Shown here piece by piece: positions 18,311 to 28,035 of a stretch of 51,116 nucleotides of DNA (position 1 is the first letter of the stretch; each line of letters starts with the position of its first letter). The DNA lies in assembly GCA_020629545.1 (NCBI GenBank), contig JAHDDC010000019.1, forward strand, positions 1-51,116, read 5' to 3'. Source of the stretch: Hellea sp. Lineage in GTDB: Bacteria; Pseudomonadota; Alphaproteobacteria; Caulobacterales; Maricaulaceae. The notes beneath the pieces were generated by a model that worked only from the letters and a program-made list of their open reading frames with translations, searched no databases and was not told where the DNA came from. Made by a program: the position numbers and the translations under genes.

Positions 18311-19075
18311 TTAAATGTATCGATGAGCCCAGGCAGCCAAAACATGAGCAATATAGGACGCATCGTTACTATTTTTAAGCAAGAGATGATCCGCGCCGTC
18401 GAGAGACACAAAGCTCTTCGGATGTTTCGCCTTGCTATAAATATGGGCGGCATTATTTATTCCAACAACGACATCCTGCGGCGAATGAAAAATCATGAGC
18501 GCACGATCTAGGTCCTGAATCTCCGACGCAATGTCATGATTCCCGATATCGTCTAGGAATTGCTCTTTTATAACAAAAGGACGCCCGCCCAATAGAACCT
18601 TGGCATGCCCCTCTTCTTCGATTTCTTCAATCTGATCTGCGAACTGATGGATAATATGCGTCGTATCGCAGGGAGAGCCGATGGTTGCGACAGCTTTACA
18701 TTCTGGAATTTCGTCAGCGACTTTTAGAGCTGCCGTTCCTCCAAAACTGTGCCCGATCAGAACGCAGGGAGCCTTATAGTTTTTTCTCAAAAAATTGGAA
18801 GCTTGACGTAAGTCTTCGCAATTGGATGAAAAATTCGTATCTGAGAAATTTCCGCTCGATTCGCCTAAACCCGTAAAATCAAAACGCATCATTCCATAAC
18901 CATCTTTAACAAGGGTACTTGAGATTGTGCGCACAGGCTTGAGATCTTTGCCGATTGAAAACCCGTGCGCAAACAAAACCCAACTTTTCAGGGGCACATC
19001 ACTCTCTGGCCAATCAAGCTTCGCCGAAAGCGTGTCTCCAAAAGCGCCGCGAAAAGTGACTTTCTTGCTTGGCAT
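18311..19075 (-). CDS. Alpha/beta hydrolase (OsmC-associated type, stand-alone)
   Basis: 254 residues with the alpha/beta hydrolase fold. The nucleophile elbow is GHSFGG, the oxyanion region AHGFSIGKDLK, the acid is probably in HSPQDVVV, and the histidine is in DGADHLLL. The sequence pattern (FDFTGLGESSGNFSDTNFSSNCEDL) matches hydrolases that are often fused to a C-terminal OsmC peroxidase-like domain. Here the protein stops after the hydrolase part, followed by non-coding sequence. The start has an excellent GGAGGA 6 bases upstream. Substrate is unknown; an esterase or acyl-peptide type activity is possible. Confidence 0.85.
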   Translation of the reverse strand: MPSKKVTFRGAFGDTLSAKLDWPESDVPLKSWVLFAHGFSIGKDLKPVRTISSTLVKDGYGMMRFDFTGLGESSGNFSDTNFSSNCEDLRQASNFLRKNYKAPCVLIGHSFGGTAALKVADEIPECKAVATIGSPCDTTHIIHQFADQIEEIEEEGHAKVLLGGRPFVIKEQFLDDIGNHDIASEIQDLDRALMIFHSPQDVVVGINNAAHIYSKAKHPKSFVSLDGADHLLLKNSNDASYIAHVLAAWAHRYI

Positions 19076-19182
19076 TTTTCATCCTCCATCGATCAGTTTA
19101 TCCGGCGACACTGAAAATACAATCCAAAGCTTTCTCAATTGACTGACTTGCTCCGCACAATATCACATGCAATAGGCGACTT

Positions 19183-20070
19183 ATGAATCAAATCGTGGAT
19201 ATATCCCCGTCGAGCCTCTTTGAGCGTGCGCCCGACAGCGTGAGCTTCAAGAAACTTCGCAAACGGCTCGTACGTCAGGCTCAAGATGTGATTGATTCAT
19301 TTGGCCTCATCGACCGCCACGCCATTAAAACCGGCCAAAGAAAGAGACCGAAATGGCTGGTATGCCTTTCAGGCGGTAAAGATAGTTATGGGTTGCTCGC
19401 GGTTTTGTTGGACTTGCAATGGCAAGGCGCCCTCCCCATTGATTTGCTTGCCTGTAATCTTGACCAAGGGCAGCCGGGCTTTCCCAAACATATATTGCCA
19501 AATTGGCTCGAAGAAATCGGTGTTCCGTTTCGCATTGAAACACAAGACACCTACTCGATCGTCACCGAAAAAGTCCCGGCAAATAAAACCTATTGCGCTT
19601 TATGTTCGCGCCTTCGCCGTGGTATATTATATAGAATAGCCCGCGAAGAGGGATGCGACGCAATTATATTAGGTCATCACCGTGACGACGCCCTAGAAAC
19701 CTTTATGATGAACCTCATCCACGGCGGACGTCTCGCCGCCATGCCGCCAAAACTTCTCAATGATCAAGGTGACGTCTTTGTTTATAGGCCCCTGATTAAT
19801 AGCGCCGAAGCGGACCTGCAAAAATTTGCGGATGCAATGACCTTTCCAATTATTCCATGCAATCTCTGCGGCTCCCAAGACGGGTTGCAACGTCAAGCCA
19901 TGAAAAAAATGCTCGACGATTGGGAAGCTCGAAAACCCGGAACGCGCCAAGTTATAGCGAAGGCCCTGACAACAGTTCGCCCTAGTCACTTACACGATCC
20001 AAAAATATTTGATTTTAAAGCACTGGCTCGGGGCATGGCGGGAGAGACCGATGATGGCGTGCCGTTCTAG
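19183..20070 (+). CDS. ttcA: tRNA 2-thiocytidine(32) synthetase
   Basis: 295 residues, family length. It thiolates cytidine-32 of certain tRNAs using ATP and an iron-sulfur cluster. The PP-loop is at 63-68 (SGGKDS). The cluster cysteines are C138 and C141 in CALC and the conserved cysteine of [10 protein letters not shown] (C226 or C229), as expected for Ttc[28 protein letters not shown] is the adenylation region. The start ATG has AGGCG close upstream. It is divergent from the hydrolase gene and is followed by tRNA-Asp on the other strand. Confidence 0.95.
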   Translation: MNQIVDISPSSLFERAPDSVSFKKLRKRLVRQAQDVIDSFGLIDRHAIKTGQRKRPKWLVCLSGGKDSYGLLAVLLDLQWQGALPIDLLACNLDQGQPGFPKHILPNWLEEIGVPFRIETQDTYSIVTEKVPANKTYCALCSRLRRGILYRIAREEGCDAIILGHHRDDALETFMMNLIHGGRLAAMPPKLLNDQGDVFVYRPLINSAEADLQKFADAMTFPIIPCNLCGSQDGLQRQAMKKMLDDWEARKPGTRQVIAKALTTVRPSHLHDPKIFDFKALARGMAGETDDGVPF

Positions 20071-20179
20071 AATTATTTGTTTTTCTCGAGATTGAAAATC
20101 AAAGCCATTAGCCCCTGATGATCGACTGTATTAATTCAGTCATCCATAACGCCTTCAAACTCATTATTTTTTGTTTGAA

Positions 20180-20256
<77 letters not shown>

Positions 20257-20412
20257 TTTTCAGCTTGAACGGCGGTTTAGCGTCGCCGCCGCTTATCGTC
20301 AATGTGAAAATGGAAGAAATCGACAAAAAATTGTCTGTGTTTGAGTTGACGTGGAAGTTGACAGTAAGTGCCCATCACCATAGCTAGTCGTCAATCTAGA
20401 AGGGCCAATGCC

Positions 20413-21279
20413 ATGAAGGGCACAAAGTTCGATTTTTATGGTCGAAATCTTAAGAGCAAAATGCGATTATTTCTCGAAAAACCGAGCTTTATCGGCTTTT
20501 ACCTCGATCGCGCTCGGAAATACTCAGACCTAAAACAGTTTCCGCTGATTATCGTTAGTTATCCTAAGTCCGGGAGGACTTGGCTCCAAAAACTCATCAT
20601 CGAGGCCGTTAAACTGGAGCACGGTATAGTTGAGAATATTTCGGATATATCGCAACTCTCCAACTTTGTTGAACTGCCCAATATTCTATCAACTCACGCA
20701 GGGTCGAGTTGGGAGGAACGGGTCACTAATGAGAACCAAATAAAAAAGAATGATTGGGACCGCTACAAACATGCAAAAGTCCTGTTTTTATATCGCGACC
20801 CAAGAGATGTTTTAGTCAGTCAATTTTATCATATTCGCCACCGAACAGGATATTCGAATTTTGACAAGCGCTTTATGGTTGGGAACAAAAACGTTGGATT
20901 GCTGAAGATAATCAACTTTATGAATAAATGGAGAGCTTTTTCAAAGCGCAACCCGGACGCGGTACTAGAACTTTCCTATGAGGAGATGAAGGCCGATGCC
21001 AAGACCTCACTCGTCAAGCTGTTAAAATTCTGGAATATATCTGTTTTCGACAATAATATTGACCAAGCGATAGAGAACTGTAGCCTGGAAAATATGCGTA
21101 AAAAGGAAACTGCAAACTCCGAAAGCCCTTGGACAACGACCAAAGAAAAATCCAACGCCAATGCATTCCATTCGCGCAAAGGGGTCGTTGGTGAGTATAA
21201 AGAGTTCTTTGAGGCAGAAGAAATCACCGCCATAAACACAATGATTTCTGATGAATTAGATATTGCGTTTGGATATTAA
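20413..21279 (+). CDS. Sulfotransferase domain protein
   Basis: 288 residues from the ATG at 20413. Cytosolic-type PAPS-dependent sulfotransferase: the 5'-phosphosulfate loop is at 49-57 (SYPKSGRTW), and the 3'-phosphate motif is YRDPRDVLVSQFYH. A late HSRKGVVGEYKEFF matches the RKG-type coenzyme segment. The acceptor cannot be read from the sequence. Given the next gene it may be a carbohydrate or polyprenyl-linked sugar. An earlier in-frame GTG at 20368 is possible, but the ATG at 20413 has AGAAGG about 9 bases upstream and begins where the conserved part begins. The stop is followed after 3 bases by the glycosyltransferase ATG, indicating one operon. Confidence 0.87.
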   Translation: MKGTKFDFYGRNLKSKMRLFLEKPSFIGFYLDRARKYSDLKQFPLIIVSYPKSGRTWLQKLIIEAVKLEHGIVENISDISQLSNFVELPNILSTHAGSSWEERVTNENQIKKNDWDRYKHAKVLFLYRDPRDVLVSQFYHIRHRTGYSNFDKRFMVGNKNVGLLKIINFMNKWRAFSKRNPDAVLELSYEEMKADAKTSLVKLLKFWNISVFDNNIDQAIENCSLENMRKKETANSESPWTTTKEKSNANAFHSRKGVVGEYKEFFEAEEITAINTMISDELDIAFGY

Positions 21280-21282
21280 AAA

Positions 21283-22302
21283 ATGGCCCAGACAATTTCA
21301 ACAGTGACACCCGTTTATAATGGTTCCAAATATCTCGCTGGTTTGATCGATGCTTTGAGCGTATTACGCGATGATCTAAAGTCTGCTGACGCGGCGCTCG
21401 AACTCGGAGAAAGTATTTTTGTCGTCGATGACGCAATTGACGACTCAGAAACGCTCTTACGTTCAATAAGTGCGACCAAAGACTGGGTCAAAGTTGTGAC
21501 ACTCTCTCGAAATTATGGGCAACACCCCGCCACGATCGCGGGAATGCTGCATAGCTCTGGCGACTGGATCATCACCCTGGACGAAGACTTACAGCATCAT
21601 CCCAAATACATATTGTCCATGCTTGAAAAGGCAGCCAAGAGCGAAGCGGATGTCTGTTACGCAAATTCTGCCGACAGGGTCCATAATTCCTTCGTTAAAG
21701 ATAACCTTGCCCGTTTATTCAAGTCGATCATGGCTCGGATACTCAACAATCCTCATACGCAGAAGTTCAATAGTTTCAGAGCCATACGAGGCGATATAGC
21801 CCGCGGGGCAAGTTCAATATGCCGTCACGAAACCTATCTCGATATTGCGCTCAGCTGGTTTACGAAAAGAATTGTAACGCAGAATGTCTTATTGATTGAT
21901 GATCGAAACCTAAACTCAGAAGAAAGCGGGTACTCGTTTATGGGGCTTGTCCGCCACGCAAAACGCATGGTTATGAGCTCAAAAATCAAGTTCTTACGGC
22001 TTGCGATACCTTTCGGAATTGTTGCTTTTCTGACAAGCATCGTATTGTCAATTTATGCATTGGCATCCGCAGCGCTTAACTACGAAGCCGTGGTCCATAA
22101 AGGCTGGGCCTCCACGATTTTGGTTGTTTTACTTCTAGGCGGGATAACAATATTACTCGTTAGCATTCTTCTCGAGAGCATTGGGGATTTGATGCTGAGC
22201 TCAAACGGTAAACCAACATTTTTTGTCGTTGATCGCTCCAAAGACGCCGAGTTGAAACTCGCACTTAGCAAGCTTGATTATGAATCTATTGATTCGGAAT
22301 AA
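21283..22302 (+). CDS. Glycosyltransferase family 2, polyprenyl-phosphate type
   Basis: 339 residues. A GT-A domain has the nucleotide-sugar motifs VVDDAIDDS and the DxD-like DEDLQHHP. SRNYGQHPATIAGMLHSSGDWIITLDEDLQ closely follows the ArnC/GtrB/DPM1 pattern, enzymes that move a sugar from a nucleotide donor to undecaprenyl or dolichyl phosphate. Two C-terminal membrane segments (about 236-262 and 272-300) fit that type. The product would be a lipid-linked sugar that can be flipped to the periplasm to decorate a glycan. The last 23 bases overlap the next gene. The family is secure; the sugar is unknown. Confidence 0.88.
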   Translation: MAQTISTVTPVYNGSKYLAGLIDALSVLRDDLKSADAALELGESIFVVDDAIDDSETLLRSISATKDWVKVVTLSRNYGQHPATIAGMLHSSGDWIITLDEDLQHHPKYILSMLEKAAKSEADVCYANSADRVHNSFVKDNLARLFKSIMARILNNPHTQKFNSFRAIRGDIARGASSICRHETYLDIALSWFTKRIVTQNVLLIDDRNLNSEESGYSFMGLVRHAKRMVMSSKIKFLRLAIPFGIVAFLTSIVLSIYALASAALNYEAVVHKGWASTILVVLLLGGITILLVSILLESIGDLMLSSNGKPTFFVVDRSKDAELKLALSKLDYESIDSE

Positions 22303-23185
22303 TCACGCCGTCATTATTATCGGTCTGGGGCTGGTTGGCAGTGCCATTTTCGAAGAGCTCAGAAAACGATATAATTGTACCGCTCGTAAGAAACTCGACT
22401 GGAGCTCAATCGATCACTGCTCAGACGTCATCAACGAAATTTTTAATGACGATTTGCCAAACGAAATAGATCGTCTGGATATCATTTGGAGCGCCGGAAA
22501 AACCGGTTTTTTAGCAACCGAGAATGATATCGCAGTGGACCTCGATTTATTCGAAAAGTTCAATGCCCTTCTCAGAGATTCGGCTTCTCAACACCCCAAG
22601 ACACTTAAGGTTCGTTATATCCTCATCAGCTCTGCTGGCGGGCTATTTGAGGGCCAGACAAATGTCGGGGGAGATTCCAATCCAAATCCTCGCCGACCCT
22701 ATGGCAAACTTAAACTTCAACAAGAAGCGTATGTTAAGATAGCCAAGTGGATTGATACCCCTGTATGTCTGCGCCTAAGCTCGGTTTATACCGTTTCAAA
22801 TCTTTCTTCGCGCATGGGACTTATTCCAACCATTGTTAGTCGTGCTATCCGGCAAAATTTTGTGACAATTTTTGGAACTGAAATGACATTACGCGACTAT
22901 GTTCTTGACGAGGACATCGGACGATATGTTTCTGAGAATATCGACAAGCCGATGCCGGAAGAAGCCTTCATCATTGATGGGAAGCCCTATTCCATATTGG
23001 AAATTAAAGGCATTATAGAACACATAATTGGGAAAAAGGTCTACTTACAATATTCATTGCAAACAACAAATGCATCGAATATCTCCTTTTCTCCGAATAT
23101 TAATGCGCGAGGTCTAAATCCTTCAAACTTGAGGACTAACCTTCGCGTTCTATACAAAAATTTATTGACGGGCCATCAAGCATGA
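22280..23185 (+). CDS. NAD-dependent epimerase/dehydratase-like protein
   Basis: 301 residues from the ATG at 22280 (a TTG two codons earlier is possible). The N-terminal Rossmann motif GLGLVGSAIFEEL (GxGxxG) and a later SSAGGLFEG...YGKLKLQQE (S...YxxxK catalytic arrangement) place it in the extended short-chain dehydrogenase group that epimerises, dehydrates or reduces nucleotide sugars. The N-terminus starts inside the glycosyltransferase gene (23-base overlap), and the stop overlaps the methyltransferase start by 4 bases, so it is tightly coupled to both. It may supply or modify the sugar used by the neighbouring enzyme. The exact reaction is not predictable. Confidence 0.82.
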   Translation: MNLLIRNNHAVIIIGLGLVGSAIFEELRKRYNCTARKKLDWSSIDHCSDVINEIFNDDLPNEIDRLDIIWSAGKTGFLATENDIAVDLDLFEKFNALLRDSASQHPKTLKVRYILISSAGGLFEGQTNVGGDSNPNPRRPYGKLKLQQEAYVKIAKWIDTPVCLRLSSVYTVSNLSSRMGLIPTIVSRAIRQNFVTIFGTEMTLRDYVLDEDIGRYVSENIDKPMPEEAFIIDGKPYSILEIKGIIEHIIGKKVYLQYSLQTTNASNISFSPNINARGLNPSNLRTNLRVLYKNLLTGHQA

Positions 23186-23955
23186 AAAAAGAATACTACA
23201 AAGATTATTTTCATCATGAGCGGAATCATTGGTTTTTCAAGGCCCGCAACAAAATCATAACGGATCACATTCGGGAGCTAATCAAGGCTTCGGATCATCA
23301 AGGGCCGCTTAAGATCTTAAATGTGGGGGTCGCAACAGGACATACCTCGGTCTTGTTAAAAGAATTCGGAAGTGTTTCTTCAGTGGAGTATGATGAAGAT
23401 TGCTATGATTTCATCAAAGAGACTGTTCCAGATATTGGCCTAAAAATCGGTACGATTTTAGACCTCGACTATGAGGATAATAGTTTTGATCTGGTATGTG
23501 CTTTTGATGTAATCGAGCACGTTGAAGAAGACAGTCTCGCTGTTTCAGAGCTCAAAAGGGTGTGCAAGGAGTCAGGAAATGTCGTTGTGACGGTTCCAGC
23601 TTTTATGTCTCTATGGTCACACCACGATGTTATCAACCACCACATCAAACGTTACAAGAAAACCGAATTTCAAAATCTATTTAAAGACGACCAAAATATT
23701 CAATATTCAAGCTATTTCAATTTCTGGCTATTTCCACCCGTATTGATTTTCAGAAAGCTCAATAACCTACTGAATATAACTTCAAACGTCGCAAAAGACG
23801 ATGAGGTCAGCTCTGATTTAACCGTCATGAGTAAAGAAGGATTTCTCTCGAATATGATCTACAAACTATTCGCTTCAGAAAGCCGCCGAGTCAAAAAGTT
23901 CAAATCATTTCCGTTCGGAGTCTCAATCATTACAAGCTGGAAAAAGCCAGCTTAA
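23182..23955 (+). CDS. Class I SAM-dependent methyltransferase
   Basis: 257 residues. The start YYKDYFHHERNHWFFKARNKII resembles methyltransferases found in glycan loci. Motif I reads ILNVGVATGHTSVLL, where the more usual form is VLDxGCGxG. The acidic residue in SSVEYDED and the motif FDLVCAFDVIEHVEEDSLAVSELKRV complete the SAM-binding fold. ATGA overlap with the preceding epimerase gene makes it last in the cassette. The substrate is unknown; O-methylation of a sugar or lipid-linked intermediate is a guess from context. Confidence 0.85.
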   Translation: MKKEYYKDYFHHERNHWFFKARNKIITDHIRELIKASDHQGPLKILNVGVATGHTSVLLKEFGSVSSVEYDEDCYDFIKETVPDIGLKIGTILDLDYEDNSFDLVCAFDVIEHVEEDSLAVSELKRVCKESGNVVVTVPAFMSLWSHHDVINHHIKRYKKTEFQNLFKDDQNIQYSSYFNFWLFPPVLIFRKLNNLLNITSNVAKDDEVSSDLTVMSKEGFLSNMIYKLFASESRRVKKFKSFPFGVSIITSWKKPA

Positions 23956-23966
23956 ATTAGAGAAAA

Positions 23967-24042
23967 TGGTGGGCGGTAACGGGTTCGAACCGCTGACCCT
24001 CTCGGTGTAAACGAGATGCTCTACCAGCTGAGCTAACCGCCC
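23967..24042 (-). tRNA. tRNA-Val (UAC)
   Basis: A complete 76-base cloverleaf on the minus strand: acceptor GGGCGGT pairs with ACCGCCC, discriminator A73, encoded CCA. The anticodon loop TTTACAC sits in stem TCTCG/CGAGA, so the anticodon is TAC. It lies 12 bases past the methyltransferase stop and downstream of lon on the lon strand's far side. Confidence 0.97.
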
Positions 24043-24070
24043 TGACTAAAGCTAGTCAAAATCGAGCGCC

Positions 24071-26467
24071 TTAATGCGCCGAACGCCCGCCCACGTCAAG
24101 TTTTTCTCCCAAAATAATTCCAGACAATGCAGCTTCATCGCTGGCTGTCCACTGAATGGCCTTAGGCTTACGTATCAGGGCCTCCTTTAGGACGTCATCA
24201 ACCGTGGCGACCGGTATAATTTCCAAGGCCTTTTTGACATTCTCAGGGATATCAGCGAGGTCCTTTTCGTTATCGATTGGGATCAAGACTTTGGTTACGC
24301 CGCCCCTTATGGCGGCCAATAACTTCTCTTTTAGCCCGCCAATAGGAAGTACGCGGCCCCGAAGCGTAATTTCACCTGTCATCGCCACCTCTTTGCGGAC
24401 GGGAATATCTGTCAACACTGAAACCATAGCGGTAATCATAGCTACCCCTGCAGATGGTCCGTCTTTGGGTGTCGCACCTTCTGGTACATGCACGTGAATG
24501 TCAGTACTTTGGAACTGGCGGGGACTAATTCCAAGCTGAGGTGCTCGGGATTGCACGAAGGAATTTGCCGCAGAGATTGACTCTTTCATGACGTCCTTGA
24601 GGTTGCCCGTTATTGTCATCTTCCCTTTGCCAGACATGGAAACGGCCTCAATCGTCAAAATGTCACCGCCGGCCTCCGTCCAGGCCAAGCCCGTAACAAT
24701 ACCAATTTGATCATTTTTGTCAGTTTGCCCAAATCGAAATTTCTGGACTCCCAAATACTCACCAAGATTTTTGACAGTAATCGATACAGATTTCTTATCT
24801 CCAGCCACAATGTGCTTGATTGATTTGCGGCCGAGTTTGGCGATTTCGCGTTTTAGACTACGAACGCCAGCTTCACGGGTATAGTAACGGATCATGTCTC
24901 GCAACGCGCCTTCGCTGAGTTTAAATTCACCCTTGCGAAGACCATGGTCAGCCAGCATTTCGGGAACCAAATGTCGGGTCGCGATCTCAACTTTCTCATC
25001 TTCTGTGTATCCGGGTATCCGAATGATTTCCATGCGATCCAGAAGCGGTTGGGACATATTCAGCGAGTTGGCCGTTGTGATAAATAAAACATCAGATAGG
25101 TCGTAGTCGACATCCAGATAATGGTCACTGAATGTATCATTTTGTTCAGGGTCCAAGACCTCCAACAATGCTGCTGACGGGTCCCCTCTGAAATCGGATC
25201 CCATTTTGTCGATCTCATCCAACAAGAACATTGGATTGTTATATTTGGCCTTTTTCATTGATTGTATAATTCGCCCAGGCATTGAACCAATGTAAGTTCG
25301 GCGATGCCCTCTGATCTCTGACTCATCGCGAACGCCACCAAGTGAAACACGAACAAATTCACGACCTGTCGCATTGGCAATCGAGCGGCCAAGGGAGGTT
25401 TTACCAACACCTGGCGGGCCGACAAGACACAAAATTGGTCCTTTAATTTTCTTGGTGCGGGCCTGAACAGCTAAATGCTCAACGATGCGCTCTTTGACTT
25501 TATCGAGACCATAATGATCATCGTCCAGTATCTTCTGAGCCTTGTCCAAATCAGAACGCAATCTCTTGCGCTTTCCCCATGGCACAGAAAGCAACCAGTC
25601 AATATAGTTTCTAGACACGTTTGACTCAGCCGACATTGGGCTCATTTGCTTGAGCTTTTTAAGCTCCGCCTGAACTTTTTCTTTGGCTTCTTTCGAGAAC
25701 TTGGTCTTGTCAATTTTGTCTTGCAACTCGGCAATTTCGTCCGGGCCGTCATTCCCTAGCTCAGTCTGAATAGCTTTGATTTGCTCATTCAAATAATACT
25801 CACGCTGGGTCTTTTCCATTTGGCGTTTAACCCGGCCGCGAATTTTCTTTTCTACTTTAAGAACGCTTAACTCAGCGTCGATCAGCGCCATGATCTGCTC
25901 AAGTCGATCTGATACATCTGAAAGCTCAAGTAATTTCTGTTTCTCTTTTATATTTGCGTTCAAGTGAACAGCGATAACGTCGCAAACTTTGGATGGCGAC
26001 TCAATGTCAGCGACCGACGAAATTACTTCGTCTGCAATTTTCTTATTGAGCTTGGCATATCGCGCAAATTCATCCCTGACTGCATTTGCCAACGCTTCCA
26101 TTGGCGCGTCTTGGTGAGACGAGTCGCTTAGCTCAACGGTTTCCGCTTCCAAGAATTCTTCATTATCTAAGAACTTTTCTGCAGTCGCTCGAGCCTGGCC
26201 CTCAACGAGAACTCGAACGGTTCCGTCGGGAAGCTTTAAAAGCTGTAGAATTTTGGCAATACACCCGATATGGTGAATATCGCCCGCGGATGGTTCATCA
26301 GTATCCGCTTCTTTTTGCGTTAAAAGAAAAATGCGTTTTTCAAGGCGCATAACCTCTTCGAGTGCTTTGATTGATTTTTCGCGCCCAACAAATAGCGGAA
26401 CTACCATATGCGGGAAAACGACAATGTCTCGTAAAGGCAATACGGGAAGTGTTTTAGATTCTGTCAT
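24071..26467 (-). CDS. lon: ATP-dependent protease La (Lon)
   Basis: 798 residues, standard LonA. It degrades misfolded and regulatory proteins in the cytosol; in Caulobacter relatives it controls DnaA and CcrM levels. Order: N-terminal substrate domain ([26 protein letters not shown]), coiled helical region, AAA+ module with Walker [10 protein letters not shown] and Walker [11 protein letters not shown], then the protease domain with the catalytic serine in [11 protein letters not shown] and lysine in [14 protein letters not shown]. The upstream region carries a 10-bp perfect palindrome 36-60 bases before the start. It lies in the usual tig-clpP-clpX-lon order. Confidence 0.98.
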   Translation of the reverse strand: MTESKTLPVLPLRDIVVFPHMVVPLFVGREKSIKALEEVMRLEKRIFLLTQKEADTDEPSAGDIHHIGCIAKILQLLKLPDGTVRVLVEGQARATAEKFLDNEEFLEAETVELSDSSHQDAPMEALANAVRDEFARYAKLNKKIADEVISSVADIESPSKVCDVIAVHLNANIKEKQKLLELSDVSDRLEQIMALIDAELSVLKVEKKIRGRVKRQMEKTQREYYLNEQIKAIQTELGNDGPDEIAELQDKIDKTKFSKEAKEKVQAELKKLKQMSPMSAESNVSRNYIDWLLSVPWGKRKRLRSDLDKAQKILDDDHYGLDKVKERIVEHLAVQARTKKIKGPILCLVGPPGVGKTSLGRSIANATGREFVRVSLGGVRDESEIRGHRRTYIGSMPGRIIQSMKKAKYNNPMFLLDEIDKMGSDFRGDPSAALLEVLDPEQNDTFSDHYLDVDYDLSDVLFITTANSLNMSQPLLDRMEIIRIPGYTEDEKVEIATRHLVPEMLADHGLRKGEFKLSEGALRDMIRYYTREAGVRSLKREIAKLGRKSIKHIVAGDKKSVSITVKNLGEYLGVQKFRFGQTDKNDQIGIVTGLAWTEAGGDILTIEAVSMSGKGKMTITGNLKDVMKESISAANSFVQSRAPQLGISPRQFQSTDIHVHVPEGATPKDGPSAGVAMITAMVSVLTDIPVRKEVAMTGEITLRGRVLPIGGLKEKLLAAIRGGVTKVLIPIDNEKDLADIPENVKKALEIIPVATVDDVLKEALIRKPKAIQWTASDEAALSGIILGEKLDVGGRSAH

Positions 26468-26502
26468 TTCGAATTATCGTCTTTCAAGGCTTCTTTATCT
26501 AT

Positions 26503-26527
26503 TAGAACAAGGTGGTGCCTTGTTCTA
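26503..26527. promoter_or_regulatory. Perfect palindrome upstream of lon
   Basis: The arms TAGAACAAGG (26503-26512) and CCTTGTTCTA (26518-26527) are exact inverse complements with a 5-base spacer. The dyad lies 36 bases before the lon ATG. There is no T-run on either side, so it is not a simple intrinsic terminator. It could be a repressor operator or a hairpin in the lon leader. Confidence 0.55.
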
Positions 26528-26560
26528 TTTAATCAAGCACCCAAAGCAAAATAATTTCAG

Positions 26561-26601
26561 AAAAAACAGTTTCTAATTCGCGATCAGATCAACCGCGAAT
26601 T
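26561..26601 (-). terminator. Probable terminator after clpX
   Basis: The arms 26575-26582 (AATTCGCG) and 26594-26601 (CGCGAATT) are perfect 8-bp complements just past the clpX stop. On the minus strand the stem is followed, after eight bases, by a run of six Ts. The distance to the T-run is a little long for a classical intrinsic terminator. Confidence 0.5.
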
Positions 26602-26606
26602 GACCC

Positions 26607-27869
26607 TTAAGACGCTTTTTCAGACTTCTTTTTGCGCTCTGCGTAGATTAATAGGGGTGTAGCCGTGCCATTCACAACTTCGCCATTGATTACGACTTCC
26701 TGGACGCCTTCATAGGTCGGCAAATCATACATGGTATCAAGCAAAATACCTTCCATAATTGACCGCAATCCTCGAGCCCCAGTCTTACGCATAATCGCTT
26801 TCTTGGCGATTTCACTCAAGGCCTCATCCGAGAAGCTTAACTGTACGTCTTCCATTTTAAAGAGCGTTTGATATTGCTTGACCAGTGCGTTTTTCGGCTC
26901 CGTCAAAATTTTGATCAACGCCTCTTCATCGAGGTCTTCCAGAGTTGCGATAACTGGTAAACGACCAATAAATTCAGGGATTAACCCAAAACGTAATAAA
27001 TCATCAGGCTCTACATCTCGCAATATCGTTCCGACACGGCGTTCATCTACGTTTTTGATCTTAGCGCCAAACCCGATTGAGGAACCCTCGTCCCGGTTTG
27101 AAATAACTTTGTCTAGCCCCGCAAACGCGCCGCCTACGACGAATAATATATTTGTCGTATCGACCTGTAGGAATTCTTGTTGTGGGTGCTTGCGTCCACC
27201 CTGCGGCGGAACTGATGCGACAGTCCCTTCCATAATTTTCAAGAGCGCTTGTTGCACCCCCTCGCCCGAAACGTCTCGGGTTATAGACGGGTTGTCGGAC
27301 TTACGACTGATCTTATCGACCTCATCAATATAGACGATGCCGCGCTGCGCACGTTCGACATTATAGTCCGCGGATTGCAACAGCTTAAGAATTATGTTTT
27401 CGACATCTTCACCGACATACCCGGCCTCTGTCAGAGTAGTTGCATCGGCCATCGTGAAAGGCACGTCAAGAATTCGCGCGAGTGTCTGAGCCAGTAAAGT
27501 TTTACCACACCCTGTTGGACCAATCAGCAATATATTGGATTTGGCCAGTTCGACTTCAGGGTCTGACGTCGCGTGGTTCAGGCGCTTGTAATGGTTATGA
27601 ACAGCAACAGATAGAACGCGTTTCGCAAAGGCTTGACCAATCACATAATCATCAAGAATTTCGCAAATTTCCTGCGGCGTTGGAACACCTTCATGAGCTT
27701 TGGAAACCGCGCCTTTGCCCTCTTCCCGAATAATATCCATGCAAAGCTCTACGCACTCGTCACAGATAAAAACCGTTGGTCCTGCAATTAGCTTACGGAC
27801 TTCATGCTGACTTTTGCCGCAAAAAGAGCAGTAGAGAGTGTTTTTTGAGTCGCTATTATTCTTACTCAT
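26607..27869 (-). CDS. clpX: ClpXP protease ATP-binding subunit ClpX
   Basis: 420 residues. The unfoldase ring feeds substrates to ClpP; in alphaproteobacteria ClpXP drives cell-cycle proteolysis such as that of CtrA. The N-terminal zinc domain has CSFCGKSQ and CDECVELC. The AAA+ module has Walker [11 protein letters not shown], the pore motif GYVG and Walker [11 protein letters not shown]. The ClpP-docking IGF loop is in SSIGFGAKI. All expected parts are present. It lies 166 bases downstream of clpP on the same strand, far enough for its own promoter. Confidence 0.98.
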   Translation of the reverse strand: MSKNNSDSKNTLYCSFCGKSQHEVRKLIAGPTVFICDECVELCMDIIREEGKGAVSKAHEGVPTPQEICEILDDYVIGQAFAKRVLSVAVHNHYKRLNHATSDPEVELAKSNILLIGPTGCGKTLLAQTLARILDVPFTMADATTLTEAGYVGEDVENIILKLLQSADYNVERAQRGIVYIDEVDKISRKSDNPSITRDVSGEGVQQALLKIMEGTVASVPPQGGRKHPQQEFLQVDTTNILFVVGGAFAGLDKVISNRDEGSSIGFGAKIKNVDERRVGTILRDVEPDDLLRFGLIPEFIGRLPVIATLEDLDEEALIKILTEPKNALVKQYQTLFKMEDVQLSFSDEALSEIAKKAIMRKTGARGLRSIMEGILLDTMYDLPTYEGVQEVVINGEVVNGTATPLLIYAERKKKSEKAS

Positions 27870-28035
27870 CCGGCATCACCTAAAAACTTGTTGTCGTTAG
27901 CTTTACTCAACCTTTTCGGCTTTTCAACTAATTCCATTAGAAATTTTATGACATATTCGTTACGTTTACATTACTTTTCGGGCTATCGAACACCTTTTTT
28001 GGATATTCGGCAGCCCGAATGTATTGCTCAACAAG

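Noticed and set aside
27977-28020. TTCGGGCT...AGCCCGAA inverted repeat between clpP and clpX
   Set aside because: The loop of about 27 bases is long and no T-run follows, so a terminator is not convincing.
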